Assembly (NCBI GenBank): GCA_959347315.1
Contig: OY365811.1
Location: 38,177,346 to 38,241,345, forward strand
From: Bimastos eiseni
Taxonomy: Eukaryota; Annelida; Clitellata; Crassiclitellata; Lumbricidae
Direction of reading: 5' to 3'
DNA length: 64,000 nucleotides
Shown here: positions 12,478 through 34,881 of the stretch, piece after piece
Position numbering within the stretch: the first letter of the stretch is position 1
Layout of the letters: the number at the start of each line of letters is the position of its first letter
The notes under the pieces: model-generated
The model's database searches: none
What the model was told of the DNA's origin: nothing
Seen by the model: the letters and a program-made list of their open reading frames with translations, nothing else
Made by a program: the position numbers and the translations under genes

Positions 12478-14271
12478 AATGCTGCACTACAGAAGTTCAA
12501 AGAGGGATTTTCCTGTGAATCATCGCCCAAGTAGAATAAACCGCTGCATTGTAATACCCTCCAAGTGATCTGGTCCGATAGTGCGATCGAGCAAAGAAGG
12601 CAATAGCTCCAGCAGAAAGACCTGCCAGGAAACTGAGTCACAAGTCGAACAGCTGGAGCATGACTGGAACCAGATGACATGAGCGATGGCATGACGACTA
12701 CAGTAAGAGTGTGCCAAGAAAGCATGCCAAGGAAGCGTGAGTGTTGCAGACAAAGCAGTAAACGTAATGATGCATGATGAAGAGTTGGAAAAAAACAGCT
12801 GGACAAGATCAGTAGAGGTGACTACACCACTGCACAGCTATGCAAGATGCGTTTACGGCTTCGGTTGAAAAATGATTCATATGAGTCACTTGGCAACATC
12901 TTCGATACCGTTGTGAGAGGTCAACGGAAGAGCAAGTGGAGAAATGAAGAATTTGATTGAAATGGCAATGACGCCAGAGGACGTGTTGAGGCAAATAAAC
13001 CTGAATGCCATGGCAAGTGTGCCTGATTAACTCCTCAACGCATGTCAGTGAAGGCAAGGGTGCCTGAATGACGTCAACGTGAATCCATTCAAGTCTTTTT
13101 AGTGTCTGTGAGGCGTACAGCCATGAGCCAGAATAGATCATCGTGAATGACTAAAGTGTGGATAAAAGAAACTGTTGAGAAAAGTGGCAAAAGTACAGAT
13201 GAAACAATTAATGGTCATCAGTAAAGGCACTAGTATCGATTGAACCAAGTGCAAGACTAATTATTTTATGCTAATTGCTAACAAAGCCACCTGCGTGTAA
13301 ATAAATGGTCCACGAACTTTTGACCTTGAACTAAAGCACCATTTCTGTCAGCACCACAAACTAAATGGTTTATTCGCTGATGCTTTGCTAAATTACAACA
13401 TTTACCACTTTTTATAACATTTTTCTGGGAGATTGTATGTGTATACATATGTAGAGTGGTATATATGCTACATGATGTTATGTATATATATATATATATG
13501 TATAGTATTGTATTCATGTATGTATTACTATGCATATTTAGCTATATATATGTATATATATATAATAATATAATATATATGTTCTGCTTGTATGCACTTG
13601 TTATATTTCCATTATGTACTTGTTGAGTAGTAAACCCATTGAGTCATTGTAGGCGACTTTTAGGTGAATGGATCTTAATTGTTGTAGTTGCATTAATCTG
13701 CTTTCAGAGCCCAGGAGCTTGTTAAATTAATACAGGACGAAACAGTTTGTAGTAAATCCGTTCAAATGTATATCCGGTTTACTAGTAATTATGTCTTGTG
13801 TAGATGAAAAACGTTGCAAAGTATTTTGTTCTGTTTCATTTAAATTCGATGTGAAAGTGAAAATTGTTGTCCAAAGGGTACAATCTTGGAAAGTCCACAA
13901 GCAAACTGCAGTTGATTACTATGTGAAGTAATGGACTACACACTTGTGTGCAGAGCAGGAAGAGCGTTCGATTCCGCTACCATAAAGGTCGTCTACAGAT
14001 AAAACCTGTTTTCCTAATCCATTTACAGCTTATGTCCACCTTTGTGGCTTGGGGCCTACCCGGAAACACAATGCTTACTGAGTCGTCACAACCGTGATTC
14101 TCAAAACAAAGTTTTTTCTTTAAAAGACTTTATTCAGAACTTTGGCAATCAGTCTTCATATGGAATCAATGGGCTATAAAAATTATTGCATAAATGAAAG
14201 CTTAAAATTCAATTGACGGTCGATGTAAAATCCACCGTGAAAGGCCAGGCTAGGCCTATGGGCATGGCAAC
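12478..14271. other. 3' flank of MEIOC and intergenic DNA
   Basis: The first several hundred bases have coding-like base composition but contain stops in all frames and probably form the 3' untranslated region; AATAAA is at 12535-12540 and 13301-13306. An AT-alternating tract lies at about 13480-13585. No protein family is recognised in the short minus-strand frames. Confidence 0.4.
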
Positions 14272-14553
14272 CAGAGTTGTAACAAGCTTTTGAAAAGTGG
14301 GGGGCATAATTGAAAAATATTGTGCAAAGCCAAAAAAATTATTTTTGCCCCCCAGTTTTTGAATTTTTCCTCCCAGAAATTAGAAAAATGGGGATAACAA
14401 ATAATCTAATAAAAGTCCTCTTTAAAAGCCATTGGAGAAACCTAAAAAAGAACCGATTTGGGGGGGGGGCACTGAGCACTCAAAACTTGGGGGCTTAGCC
14501 CCCCCCCCAGTTTTGAAACTGGGGGCCGGAGCCCCCCGCTTGTTACACCCCTG
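14272..14553. mobile_element. hAT-like MITE, 282 bp, with degenerate 8-bp target-site duplication
   Basis: The termini are CAGAGTTGTAACAAGC (14272-14287) and, in reverse complement from 14553, CAGGGGTGTAACAAGC, 14 of 16 identical. The 8-bp flanks are ATGGCAAC and ATGGTAGC, 6 of 8 identical. The CAG termini and 8-bp duplication are characteristic of hAT transposons. Internal poly-G and poly-C tracts form further inverted repeats. There is no transposase frame, so it is non-autonomous. Confidence 0.65.
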
Positions 14554-14749
14554 ATGGTAGCAAACCATCTTTGTGGACGTCCTTTATGGAGAGCCCTTCT
14601 CTTGTATAGCCCTTTAATTTGTAAGGTAGGCCTATTGCAGGTTGCAACGACGAGTATTCGTGTGGTAGATGTAGGCTAAGAAAACAAATTTTAAAAAGCG
14701 ACCGTATGGCTTCGAACTTGTTAAGTTTTCAGTGAATTAATTTAACGAG

Positions 14750-15000
14750 ATCCTTGACCCGCGAGGCCAATGTGGTTGGACGCCACGACATTTAAGCAAG
14801 CCCGGGATTCAAATCTCCCGAGTATATAGCTAGCTAAATGGTGAATGGTAGGTTCGAGTCGCTGCGTAACTTCGCCACTGTTTGCACCCTGGCACTAATC
14901 CCAAGCCTGCAGAAAGGAGGAGAGCGACTCTAATGATCTTTGTTATCACAGTGTTGTTACCCTGCAACTAACTGAGTCGCTGAGTGAGAGCAGGATTTTA
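14750..15000 (-). mobile_element. SINE-like repeat, family 3, minus orientation
   Basis: Read on the minus strand it contains GATAACAAAGATCATTAG, a GTCGC-containing block and CAGGCTTGGGATTAGTGCCA. The same block recurs at 17925-18000 (-), 37155-37235 (+) and 48690-48765 (+). Sequences resembling B boxes (GGTTCGAGTCG, GATTCAAATCTC) lie on the plus strand at 14812-14862. The exact ends are not defined. Confidence 0.5.
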
Positions 15001-16693
15001 CCGAAGATAAAAAATATACCAATATTTTCCAAGCTACTTAAGCTTATATGGCGATTTATGTATTCAACTTGCAAACATAGCATAGGCCAAACTCTTTTTC
15101 TACATTTTATACAACCCAAGCGTGTCCCCCACTCCATTTGCCATTTAAGACCTAGAACACACCAACACCAATTACACCATTACAACAACCATATTCACCC
15201 GCCCAAAGACAAACTCTTATTCATCCCGAGATCGTTATAGGCCCTATATAACGTTTACTAGTTTGTTATTAATTCTAGCTATTTTAATTGATCACTGTCA
15301 CTCATGTTAACATTTCTGCGCTGTTGTCAGATTGTATTTTTTCTAAATAAACGATCATCATAATAACAATATCAATTTATTATAGACATCTGCTTGACAG
15401 AACCGGAAACTCTATTTTATGTAACGCCATTTGACTTGCTTAGACGCGATAAGTATTTTATTTGTCGTAAACATGGTGTCGTAATTCTGCGGAGTTTGCA
15501 TCAATGGTCATCCACAAGGGACGACGTCCGCAACGAGGGGAGGAGTAGGGGAAATGCGGACAGATACGGACAGGAAGGGGGAAGCATGGACTGTGCTGAT
15601 GGGGTTAATGGTAGTTACCTCATAAACTTAGTCGTTTATTAGTGACTTTGGATTATACTTCAGATGTGAGAGAATGATTATACAAAGCTTTTTTTCTAAT
15701 TGCAAATAAGCGTCTATTAAATTTAAGATTTTTTACAAAGCTATTATTCAATCTCATTCTTTGTCAATAAATGTGTATTAGAAAGCGATGCAGTAACATA
15801 ATTTTAATTTTAATTTTATGCGGACAAGGGGTGGGTGTAAAAGAGTAGGTTTCTTCGGACGTCCTTTATGGACGACCCCTCTGAAGAGTTGTGGAACAGT
15901 TACAATAGCGATGAAGTGTCAGGGCGTACGAGTCATGAATGCGAACAACTGACGTTCGTGGCAATTGAATGCGATCAGTTAATTAAGTACATTATTGTAA
16001 GAAAATCGGCAACTGATTAGGCCCGCAGCTGTATAATACTAAACTCATTTTATATCAGAGGTAAGAATTGAGAGGGAGTGACATCTGTGGGTAAGTTTCC
16101 AACCGTATAAACAAGTTTTCGCGAGTTACCATATATATTCTTTGCTTTCGACGTTCTTCAGCAGAGCAGCTGAAATAAGTGACGTCAGAAGTAAAGCGCC
16201 GAGTTTAAGCAAACGATTAGCTTCAGCGTAGGCCCTAATTGTAGTTGAAATCGAAAACTTTTATAGCGCCACTCGTAATCAGAGGCGCTCACGACTCAAC
16301 ACAGAGCTAGGCGGGAGAACAGGAAAGTCTTAGAGCCTAAGGCGCTTGCAACAGGCTGCAGACATTCTTGACCTCGATTAGTTAATACGAATACAGACAT
16401 ATAGGGGGCCTACTTGTAGGAAAACGACGAGATAGAACATAAAAGTGGAAGTTTTACATTTAGAAAATTCTGTCATGTAATCGAAGTGTTGCAATGTAAG
16501 CGAACCTTTCGTCGGCGCAAAAATACACGAAAAGAGTTCCCCTCACAAAAACTGACCAATTAACATGGACAAGTTGCATGAAAAGAGCACACACCGGAAA
16601 CTCAAAACTGCAGAACATCGACAGAGAAAGCGAATCCGCAACAATCTGGATTCAGATACTGAACCTTTGTCTGCTGCCAACTTTACGCATCTC
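15001..16693. other. Intergenic region downstream of both MEIOC and the IkappaB-zeta gene
   Basis: The two genes converge here, so this segment lies beyond the 3' ends of both. I see only short frames without recognisable domains, copies of a GGACGTCCTTTATGGA motif (about 14576 and 15857), and a degraded TATAGCGCCACTCGTAATCAGAGGCGCTC repeat tail near 16263-16290. Nothing else is supported. Confidence 0.35.
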
Positions 16694-26531
<9,838 letters not shown>

Positions 26532-26649
26532 ATCTGCCACGTGGCAAAGCAAAACACAAGTCATCTGTATAATTATAAAGAAGGAAAGTAAGTATGTATC
26601 TTGCCATGTGTGACTGATGACGAATATGTCAGACCAATAGTAGGGCATA

Positions 26650-27474
26650 TACTACATTGTTATAGGCCTACGTGAGAATTTCTCATTTTATCCGCTACAA
26701 GGCCTTTCACATCATTTATGACCATGCGAATCTCAGTCGAGTGCTTTGCTATATCTCGGTGTTCTTCTCTAGTGCTTTCTATCATTATGTAGGGCTAATA
26801 ACCTTCTGACGACCTTCAAATATATTCATCTTATCCATGATTCATTTAGATATTGTCATTATCGTTCATAGCTCCAAGGGTCATGTAACTGTCTTTAAAA
26901 TTGAATGTTCCTAAGTTTATCTCAAAATTCACTCAGTCTTAACGTGAGCGAAACTGTTGAGGTCCACTTTCCCAACGCATATGAAGGTCACAAAAACTCT
27001 TCCATTAGATCCACGGTTGAGAGTGGAATCTTATATTCCCAACATAAAACATCTGCAGTCTTACATTTAAATGGGGCAATTTCGAACTAATATTTGGCCT
27101 CTAACTCAAAATATTGCGGATGTTCTTGTCCGTTTACTAAGTTGTCTTATCGCATCTGGAGTATTGCAATTCAATTATTATCTGTTCTTTCTCGTCGCCT
27201 TTTGTCGAGTGTATTGCTAATATATGCACGTGCCTGTGTGTACCACAACGTCACCACCTCGGATACTGGACAGTATCAAAGCCAGTCCCAAGTCTGGATC
27301 TCCCCATGGAAGGGTCGAACGGATGGGTGGAGAGATATAGAACGCAAAAACTCTGAAAACGGGAATCAGGGTTGCATTGGATACCTTCGGATCTTCAACC
27401 CATGAACCATGTTGACTATGATGATAATGACATCGCTTTGTATATCATTATAAAACTTATGTGATCATCCAAGT

Positions 27475-27547
<73 letters not shown>

Positions 27548-28163
27548 GTTAAGTATGTATGAATATCTAAATGTTTATACCTTTATACGGGTAAGTAAGC
27601 ATCTGGGTCTGTATTTTTATACCACGCAGTTAATATAGCGCTACACAAACGGTTATAACGTAAATATCCACACTCGCATGTACTTTCACTTTGCTTAGAC
27701 GGCGAGAAATATCTCAGTGGCAAACTGCATTGATCGCATGTCGACGTTATACTACGATCGAAATGGTCTTTTCAATGGTCCATACTCAGATCTTTTCAGA
27801 CCATTCTTCCTCGTCAGAACAGCGTTCAAAGTCTTCCCTTTTCGCAGTTCAGTCGCCCGCTAAGGTCTTCACAGAGGAAGTTCTCTACCAGAGCTCTGGC
27901 GTTTCTGATTGGCTGGCGACCGCAAATCGTCCTCTGGGTTTTACAGGGGATATACCGTTCACAAGTATTCTATGGTGTCAGCAGCCTATCGTCAAAGCCT
28001 AAAGGCCTGAAGAAATATCAGGCCCGTCTTGAAACCGTCTGTAATCATACGCTCCACTTATTATTCTCATCGTTTTGACCACTTGTAGTTCAAGTGATAT
28101 CAAAACAGGTGACCGGTCGCTTAAGAAGAACAATAATTACGAAAATACAAAGTTTAAAGTACA

Positions 28164-28219
<56 letters not shown>

Positions 28220-28835
28220 CACACACACAAGCACATCAACGTCAAAATACGTGCAAACATACATATATACATATATACATACATACAAACATACATACAT
28301 ACGTAAAAACATGCATACATATATACATACATACTTACATACATATTCGAAGGTATATACATATGAGTACATACCAATGAATTATGACATACTGAATACA
28401 TATGTATCGTTCGATCTAACTATTGAATTTATATAGCTCCCATTCGGTGCAGCCATTCAGTTGCGCTGCCATTCCATGCCCACCAAAGAGGAAGTCTTGA
28501 GCAGTCAGTGAAGTGAGTTCAGGACTGAGCAGGTGAGATTGTGGGTATACATATACTCACGAGTCTAAAGACACTCTTGCTGACAGGTGACGAGGAGTGA
28601 TTTGATAAACGTCTTCTCCAACAGGTAGGCCAACCTAGCACAATAGGAATTCCTACGTAAGAGCAACGGTTGAACAAACACTCCTGAGACCTCAATAAAC
28701 ATCTGTCTTACACCATTAGTGATCATACACATAGTATTATATGCTGTTGATGACCATCTGTGTGCATCCGTGTGTATAATTGCGTGTTAATATTATGCAG
28801 GTGCATGTCCGTGTTTGTACGTATGATTGCAGTCA

Positions 28836-28871
<36 letters not shown>

Positions 28872-29397
28872 GTCTATCTGTCTGTCTCTGTCTGTACGTG
28901 TGTTTGGGTGTGTCATTCTGTTTGTGTTTGTGTGTATATTTGGTGTGACTGTGCGTTTCTCAGTAGAAATTGTCATTGTTGGAAGACAAAGGCGTTGCTA
29001 TGGAATACCCCAATTGTCTTGTCTTAATTCAATCAGAATAGAACATTGAGACGGGTGAGATTGAGAAGACAGTTTAACCCTAATTGGGTCGCTAGTACAA
29101 GAGGATGCAGGGCAGCATTTAGCAATTAGGGGCTCATCGTAAAATCATTTTATGCTGCCCATTTTTGCTACATGGGTCTATGTTCAAATGACAATTTTAA
29201 AAATTCATATTTTAGAGTTCGGAGTAGTTTATTTAAATTAATTTTTTTGACTTGTTGGCAAAATATGTTGGAAAATTTTGTTGGCAATAATAATATTGTC
29301 ATATAATAACGACGAAGCGATTACTTTCTTCAATCGATAAAATATTGGGGCCCCTAAATTTGTGGGGCTGCTTCACGAGCTCATACGCTGCATATAG
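26650..29397. other. Region upstream of the IkappaB-zeta gene
   Basis: It should contain the promoter and any non-coding first exon, but I could not place them. It holds (AC)n(AT)n at 27475-27547, (AC)n with (ATAC)n at 28168-28350, and a (TCTG)-rich tract at 28838-28900. A 103-codon plus-strand frame near 27691-28002 has balanced composition but no recognisable domain. Confidence 0.4.
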
Positions 29398-29642
29398 GCT
29401 ACCATAGACCGTGAATGGGTGCATTCCCCAGTGCTACCATAGACCGTGAATGGGTGCATTCCCCAGTGCTACCATAGACCGTGAATGGGTGCATTCCCCA
29501 GTGCTACCATAGACCGTGAATGGGTGCATTCCCCAGTGCTACCATAGACCGTGAATGGGTGCATTCCCCAGTGCTACCATAGACCGTGAATGGGTGCATT
29601 CCCCAGTGCTACCATAGACCGTGAATGGGTGCATTCCCCAGT
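29398..29642. repeat. 35-bp minisatellite, seven identical copies
   Basis: The unit is GCTACCATAGACCGTGAATG followed by GGTGCATTCCCCAGT. Exactly 245 bp, seven copies, with no difference visible between copies. It is not part of any exon I can support. Confidence 0.95.
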
Positions 29643-30837
29643 CTGCGCCTCTCAGACCTTCTTCTTATTGCGATAATTTTAGACACTGTATCTATTCTTT
29701 CGGATGTGTATCTTTAGTCGAACGTATTGCTGAGATCTTCAATACCTTAAAGCATTTAACCCGGTTTGTATCGAGCAATTAATTATGATCTATTTGGCCT
29801 ATTATGAAATTGTGAGATACAGGAGGTCGAAATGAACGATAGCACATAGCAACAGAAGTTCAGGAAAAGTTAGGTACTAAGGTAAGGTCAGCGTGCGATG
29901 AGGTAAATTACTATTGTAAGCAAATTGAATAAGTGTATAGGTTGCTTCAACTCTAATTGGCAACACAAATCCACTCACACTTTTCTTCTTCTCGCTGATC
30001 TTGCTCCTCGTTTTCCTTCTTATCCACCACCACCACCTCCTTCACCACCTCCTCCTCCTTCTTCTTCCTCATCATCTTCCTCTCCCTTTTCTCCTTCTTC
30101 TTCTTCACCTTCCTCTCTGTCTTCTCTTACTCGTTCTCCTTCTCTCACCCCTCCTCCTCCTTGTCCTTGTTCGCATTCTTCCAATGTATCTGTCTGTTCT
30201 GTCACTTCTACTGCCACTGCTACTGCCACTGCCACTTCTACTGCTACTGCTACTGCCACTTCTACTGCTACTGCCACTGCCACTGCCACTGCTACTGCTA
30301 CTCCCACTTCTACTGCTACTGCTACTGCTACTGCAACTTCTACTGCTACTGCTACTGCTACTGCTGCCACCCATTCCTCTCCTCTAATTCTGCAGCATGC
30401 TTCAGCACTTTTCCAGTTCCATTGGAACAGGTGGCGGAACCTGCAGTGGATGCGTGGAACTGAACTGGAGGATCAGAGATTCCCAAAGTGTTTCCTTTCC
30501 TACCAGTTGGAGCGTCACACGATTTCAAAGGCACAGCAGAACGAACGGATGAGGAACTGGAATAAGAGGAACGGCAAGATTAAGGACAGGAAGACGACAA
30601 AGAGAAAGGTTGTAAATCCTGATGCTCAACTTCAAACCAGTTCAGACTCCATTGGCGCTGCATAAATCGAGGCCACAAGTGAATCGCACTTACAGGGAGC
30701 CAGCCTATGATTTTTATTGTTCCTTGTGAATCCACTCAACCGATTGAGGGCGCTTGAAGGTGAGAGAAACAGAGAGACAGAGACAGAGAGACAGAGAGAA
30801 TCAGAGTGAGTGAGTGAGTGACTTAATAAGAGAGACA

Positions 30838-30871
<34 letters not shown>

Positions 30872-33843
30872 TAGACAGACAGATAGAGACGGACAGATAG
30901 ACAGAGAGAGACAGACAGACAGACAGTGGAATTTAGAGAGAGAATGACAGAGGCAAAGACAGAGGATGAGACAGAGAGAGCGGCATGTGGTGTGAAATAG
31001 ACAGATGTAGAAACAGATAGAATGATATCCGGAAACACAGAGGGAGAGAAAGAGACAGAGAAGAAGAAAGAGATAGATGCAGATACATAGGCATAGAACC
31101 AGCGAAAGAAACACACAGACAGTGGGAGACGCATAGTGACAGATAGAGACACAAAGAGACAGAGGCAAAGCCAGAGACAGAGAGACATTCATGCATGCGT
31201 CCATCCATGGTCTTCTGTAGCTCATTTTAAATTAGCATATCTGTGATTGCAGTCATAAACTGGTTTGACCTCAGATGGCAATGGCTGAATGAATGACTCC
31301 AGAAAGATTCTGGACAAATTCCAGGTCAGATCGTCCCTGTGCCAAGTAGCCAGTTAGAGGAATCACATGGTCGAACTCACAGATACAGATTGACATACGA
31401 GTATTTGCACGTTTATGTCGTCACGACGTCATTAGGAGAGAGCGAGTGAGGAGGGTGCATTGTGGAGGAGGAAGACAGGCGGCAAGTTCAAAGGGAGAGA
31501 AGAAAGTAGACCGGAAAACGAGGAATCATCGACATAAAAAAAGAGTTTTTTCTTCTAGTGTCTCTGTTTCCTGCCTCTCTAAGTCTCGGCCTGATTCTTT
31601 GTCTCTCTCTTTCATTGTTTGTATCTCTCTCGTTGTCTCTCTGTCTATATCTGTCTCTGTCTCTCTCTTTGCCATTCTAACTCTCTATCTCTTTCTTAAT
31701 TTTTCTATTCTTCCTTGTATTTCTGTCTGTCTTACAGTGTCTGTCTATCTGTCTGTCTACCTGTCTGTCCATCTGTCTGTCTATCTGTCTGTCTACCTGT
31801 CTGTCGGTCTGTCTATCTGTATGTCTGTTTGTCCGTCTTTCAGTTTGTCTGTCTGTTAGGCAATTGTTCCTAAGAAGTCCAAGTGGAACATCACAGATAA
31901 AACCCGAAATTGTCCTATAGCAGTCTCGTCTGTCTCTGTTGCCTCTGGCGATTGAGATGCTACGGCTGCAGAAGTTGTTGCCGCCACTGCTGCTGCAGCC
32001 TATGCAAAGGCACCGCCGTCGTCTTCAAACGATCGCTTATTTATGCCATCGTTACCCTATTTGATCGCTAGATGGCTTTTGGTGAAGTATGGAATCCGGC
32101 ATCGAATGCGCTATGTCAGCTGAGTGCAATGATGAAGTTGAACATAAGCACAGACCACGCGAACGTTCCACTGCGCTATATGCGCCAGTTCCCCTTATTT
32201 GTCTGTTTTGTTAAAGATAGTTGAAACTGAAGGTTATATTAGCATTCAACTGGAAGTTCCATTTAAGTTAACTGAAACTAAAGCTAAAACTCGAAAGATC
32301 TGAAAACTGTAACTAAAATTAAACTGAAAAGTACTAAATTGCAACTAAAATTGAACATGGAAGTCGAAAACTGAATCGAAATTTTCTGTTGTTGTGAAAC
32401 CAAATGAATGTCTCTGGTAAAAGATATAGATGTAAAGATATAACCAATTTTTTTAATATGTGCAAGACTTAGTTAAAACTGAAATGTTTTGAAAACTGAA
32501 GCCAAAATAACAACTGAAAAGATTATTACAACTAAAATTTAAACTGGAAAGTTAAAACAAGGCTTAAACTATAACATAAATTTGAAACAAACTGCTATTT
32601 GGCCCTGAACGAATCTCCGAATTATAATCCAAACTTTGCTCATTGATCTCATCATGCACATCCCTATCGTAGCCTACTCTACGCCTCTTCACAGCTAAGG
32701 GCCACTATATAATGGTCTTACTAGTTAAATTTCTGGCTAGTGCAGTTTGCATATAGTAACATTTGATGACGTGGTGTCCATTAAAACCCTCAACTGTGGG
32801 GAAGGATCTCAACTGTAAGATTTAAGTGAACATTATTACCTGCGTGGGACGGTGTAGTCACACACAATTCGTATGTGGGGAAGGGGTGGAAGGAGAAGAG
32901 AGGGAAGGATGGAGAGAAGAGGAGGAAGGGGAGGGAAGACAGGTAGGAAGGGAATTGGTAATCGCCAATTTCTAGGGCAAAGCTGCTCCTTAGGTTGCTG
33001 CGTACGAGCCGTAAAATCTATATAACGTGTTACGTTACGTTATATCTTGTAAATAAACGTAACATCATTAGTATCGTGTCATGTTTTATTATCTGATATG
33101 ATATCGCATGATATTTCCGTGCCATCTGTCAACTGTCGATGGGAATCCGTTGGTTGGTTCCATGTTTGTGCGTGGGCCCACCACTGGCGACTCTTTTCAG
33201 CTTACTGTGCATAGTTTTGTTAACTGATGCAGAGTTGACATAACATTTAACATTACATAAGCTATCGAAGAGAGAACATCTGAATGGACTTTTTGAAGAG
33301 GCGCTGTATAAAATTTCATAAATTGATTGATATCTATATATTAAACTTTATTACCGTACATTATATTCGCTTCATTATCAATATTATTCCCAAAGATTTT
33401 CATCGTAAGAGTCTTAGAGGATGAACGCACGGCATATCTTGCGTTCTGTTGGTCAGCCATTGCCTTAAGTCCCTCTTCACATCGACCTCAAACAAAGAAC
33501 CGAAGTAACAACGACTACAAGGAAGACGAAGACGACGACGCGATGATGATGACAACTACAAGTGCTACAACTACAAGACCTCTCATTCTGTAAACAACTG
33601 CAGTCTAAGACGAAGTCACCTCTACGACCTCTGTACACCAAGAAACAACTTTTTATCCGTTCGCGTGTCTGTCTGTCCGTCTGTCGGTCTGTGAGCCTGG
33701 CTGTCTTTGCTTCTGTTTTCCCTGTGCTCAATCTGTGTCTCTGCTTGTTTGGCAAAATCAGTTTATTTCTCTGTCTCTTAATAGGGTCCATCTCTGCCTG
33801 TCTATTTATCTATCTATTTAGCTATCCATCTATTCATCTCTCA
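29643..33843. other. Gene-free region rich in simple repeats
   Basis: Contents: (CCT)/(ACT)n at 30020-30370; (GACA)/(GA)/(AC)n at 30760-31190; (TCTG)/(TCTA)-rich sequence at 31555-31860; an AACTGAAAACT/AACTAAAATT-rich degenerate repeat at 32220-32590; a repeat tail (GAGGCGCTGTATAAAATTTC) near 33298. The non-repeat end of a long frame at 30390-30665 has no recognisable domain. Confidence 0.5.
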
Positions 33844-34140
<297 letters not shown>

Positions 34141-34295
34141 TTCCATCCATCCATCTATCTATCTACCCATCAATAAATTTATTAATTTCTATAAATCCGT
34201 TTATGTATATGTCCTGTTTCTTGAGTATATGATTGTGTTGAATGTCAATTTATCGGTTTGCCTGTCTCTGCCTGTCTATCAGGCTGTTTGTGTGC

Positions 34296-34296
34296 A

Positions 34297-34337
<41 letters not shown>

Positions 34338-34340
34338 GCC

Positions 34341-34417
<77 letters not shown>

Positions 34418-34420
34418 CCT
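34296..34420. repeat. (TCTG)n microsatellite
   Basis: About 30 units with one TGCC variant near 34338. All plus-strand frames are open and encode CLSV repeats. Confidence 0.97.
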
Positions 34421-34832
34421 TTCTGACTCTGTGTTTCGTACTCCTCTCTCCAGCTTCTATCTCTCTTTCTGTCTAGATCTCTAGATATCTTAAATGTCTT
34501 TTGTCGAGAAAAGTCGGCAGCTAGCTGTACCCAAGCTAACGCACCAAAATAACCCCCAAAGCACGTGCATTAAAAACCCCATTCCAATGCATTCTTTGCT
34601 CTCCTCCGCCCTTTCGTTCATTCGTGTGAACACGTGTTGCCTCAAATCTAGGACACACGTTCACTGGCGCACGTGACGGATGATGAAACATACAGGAACA
34701 GACAGACAGCAACGAAGACAGACAGAGAGATTGGAGAAAAGACAGAGATAGAGACAGGAGGTAGGTTCACAGAGACAAATGCAAGTAAATTATATATTAT
34801 ATATGCATAATCCTTATGTTATATATATATAT

Positions 34833-34881
<49 letters not shown>

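Noticed and set aside
29100..29390. Possible TIR element with GGGCAGC / GGGGCTGC ends
   Set aside because: The inverted match is short and interrupted, and no target duplication is visible.
29398..29642. CRISPR-like array
   Set aside because: The units are directly adjacent with no spacers, in a eukaryotic genome; this is a minisatellite.
29925..30665. 246-codon frame with Thr-Ala repeats
   Set aside because: Mostly (CCT)/(ACT)n. The non-repeat end shows no recognisable domain and the opposite strand is open too.
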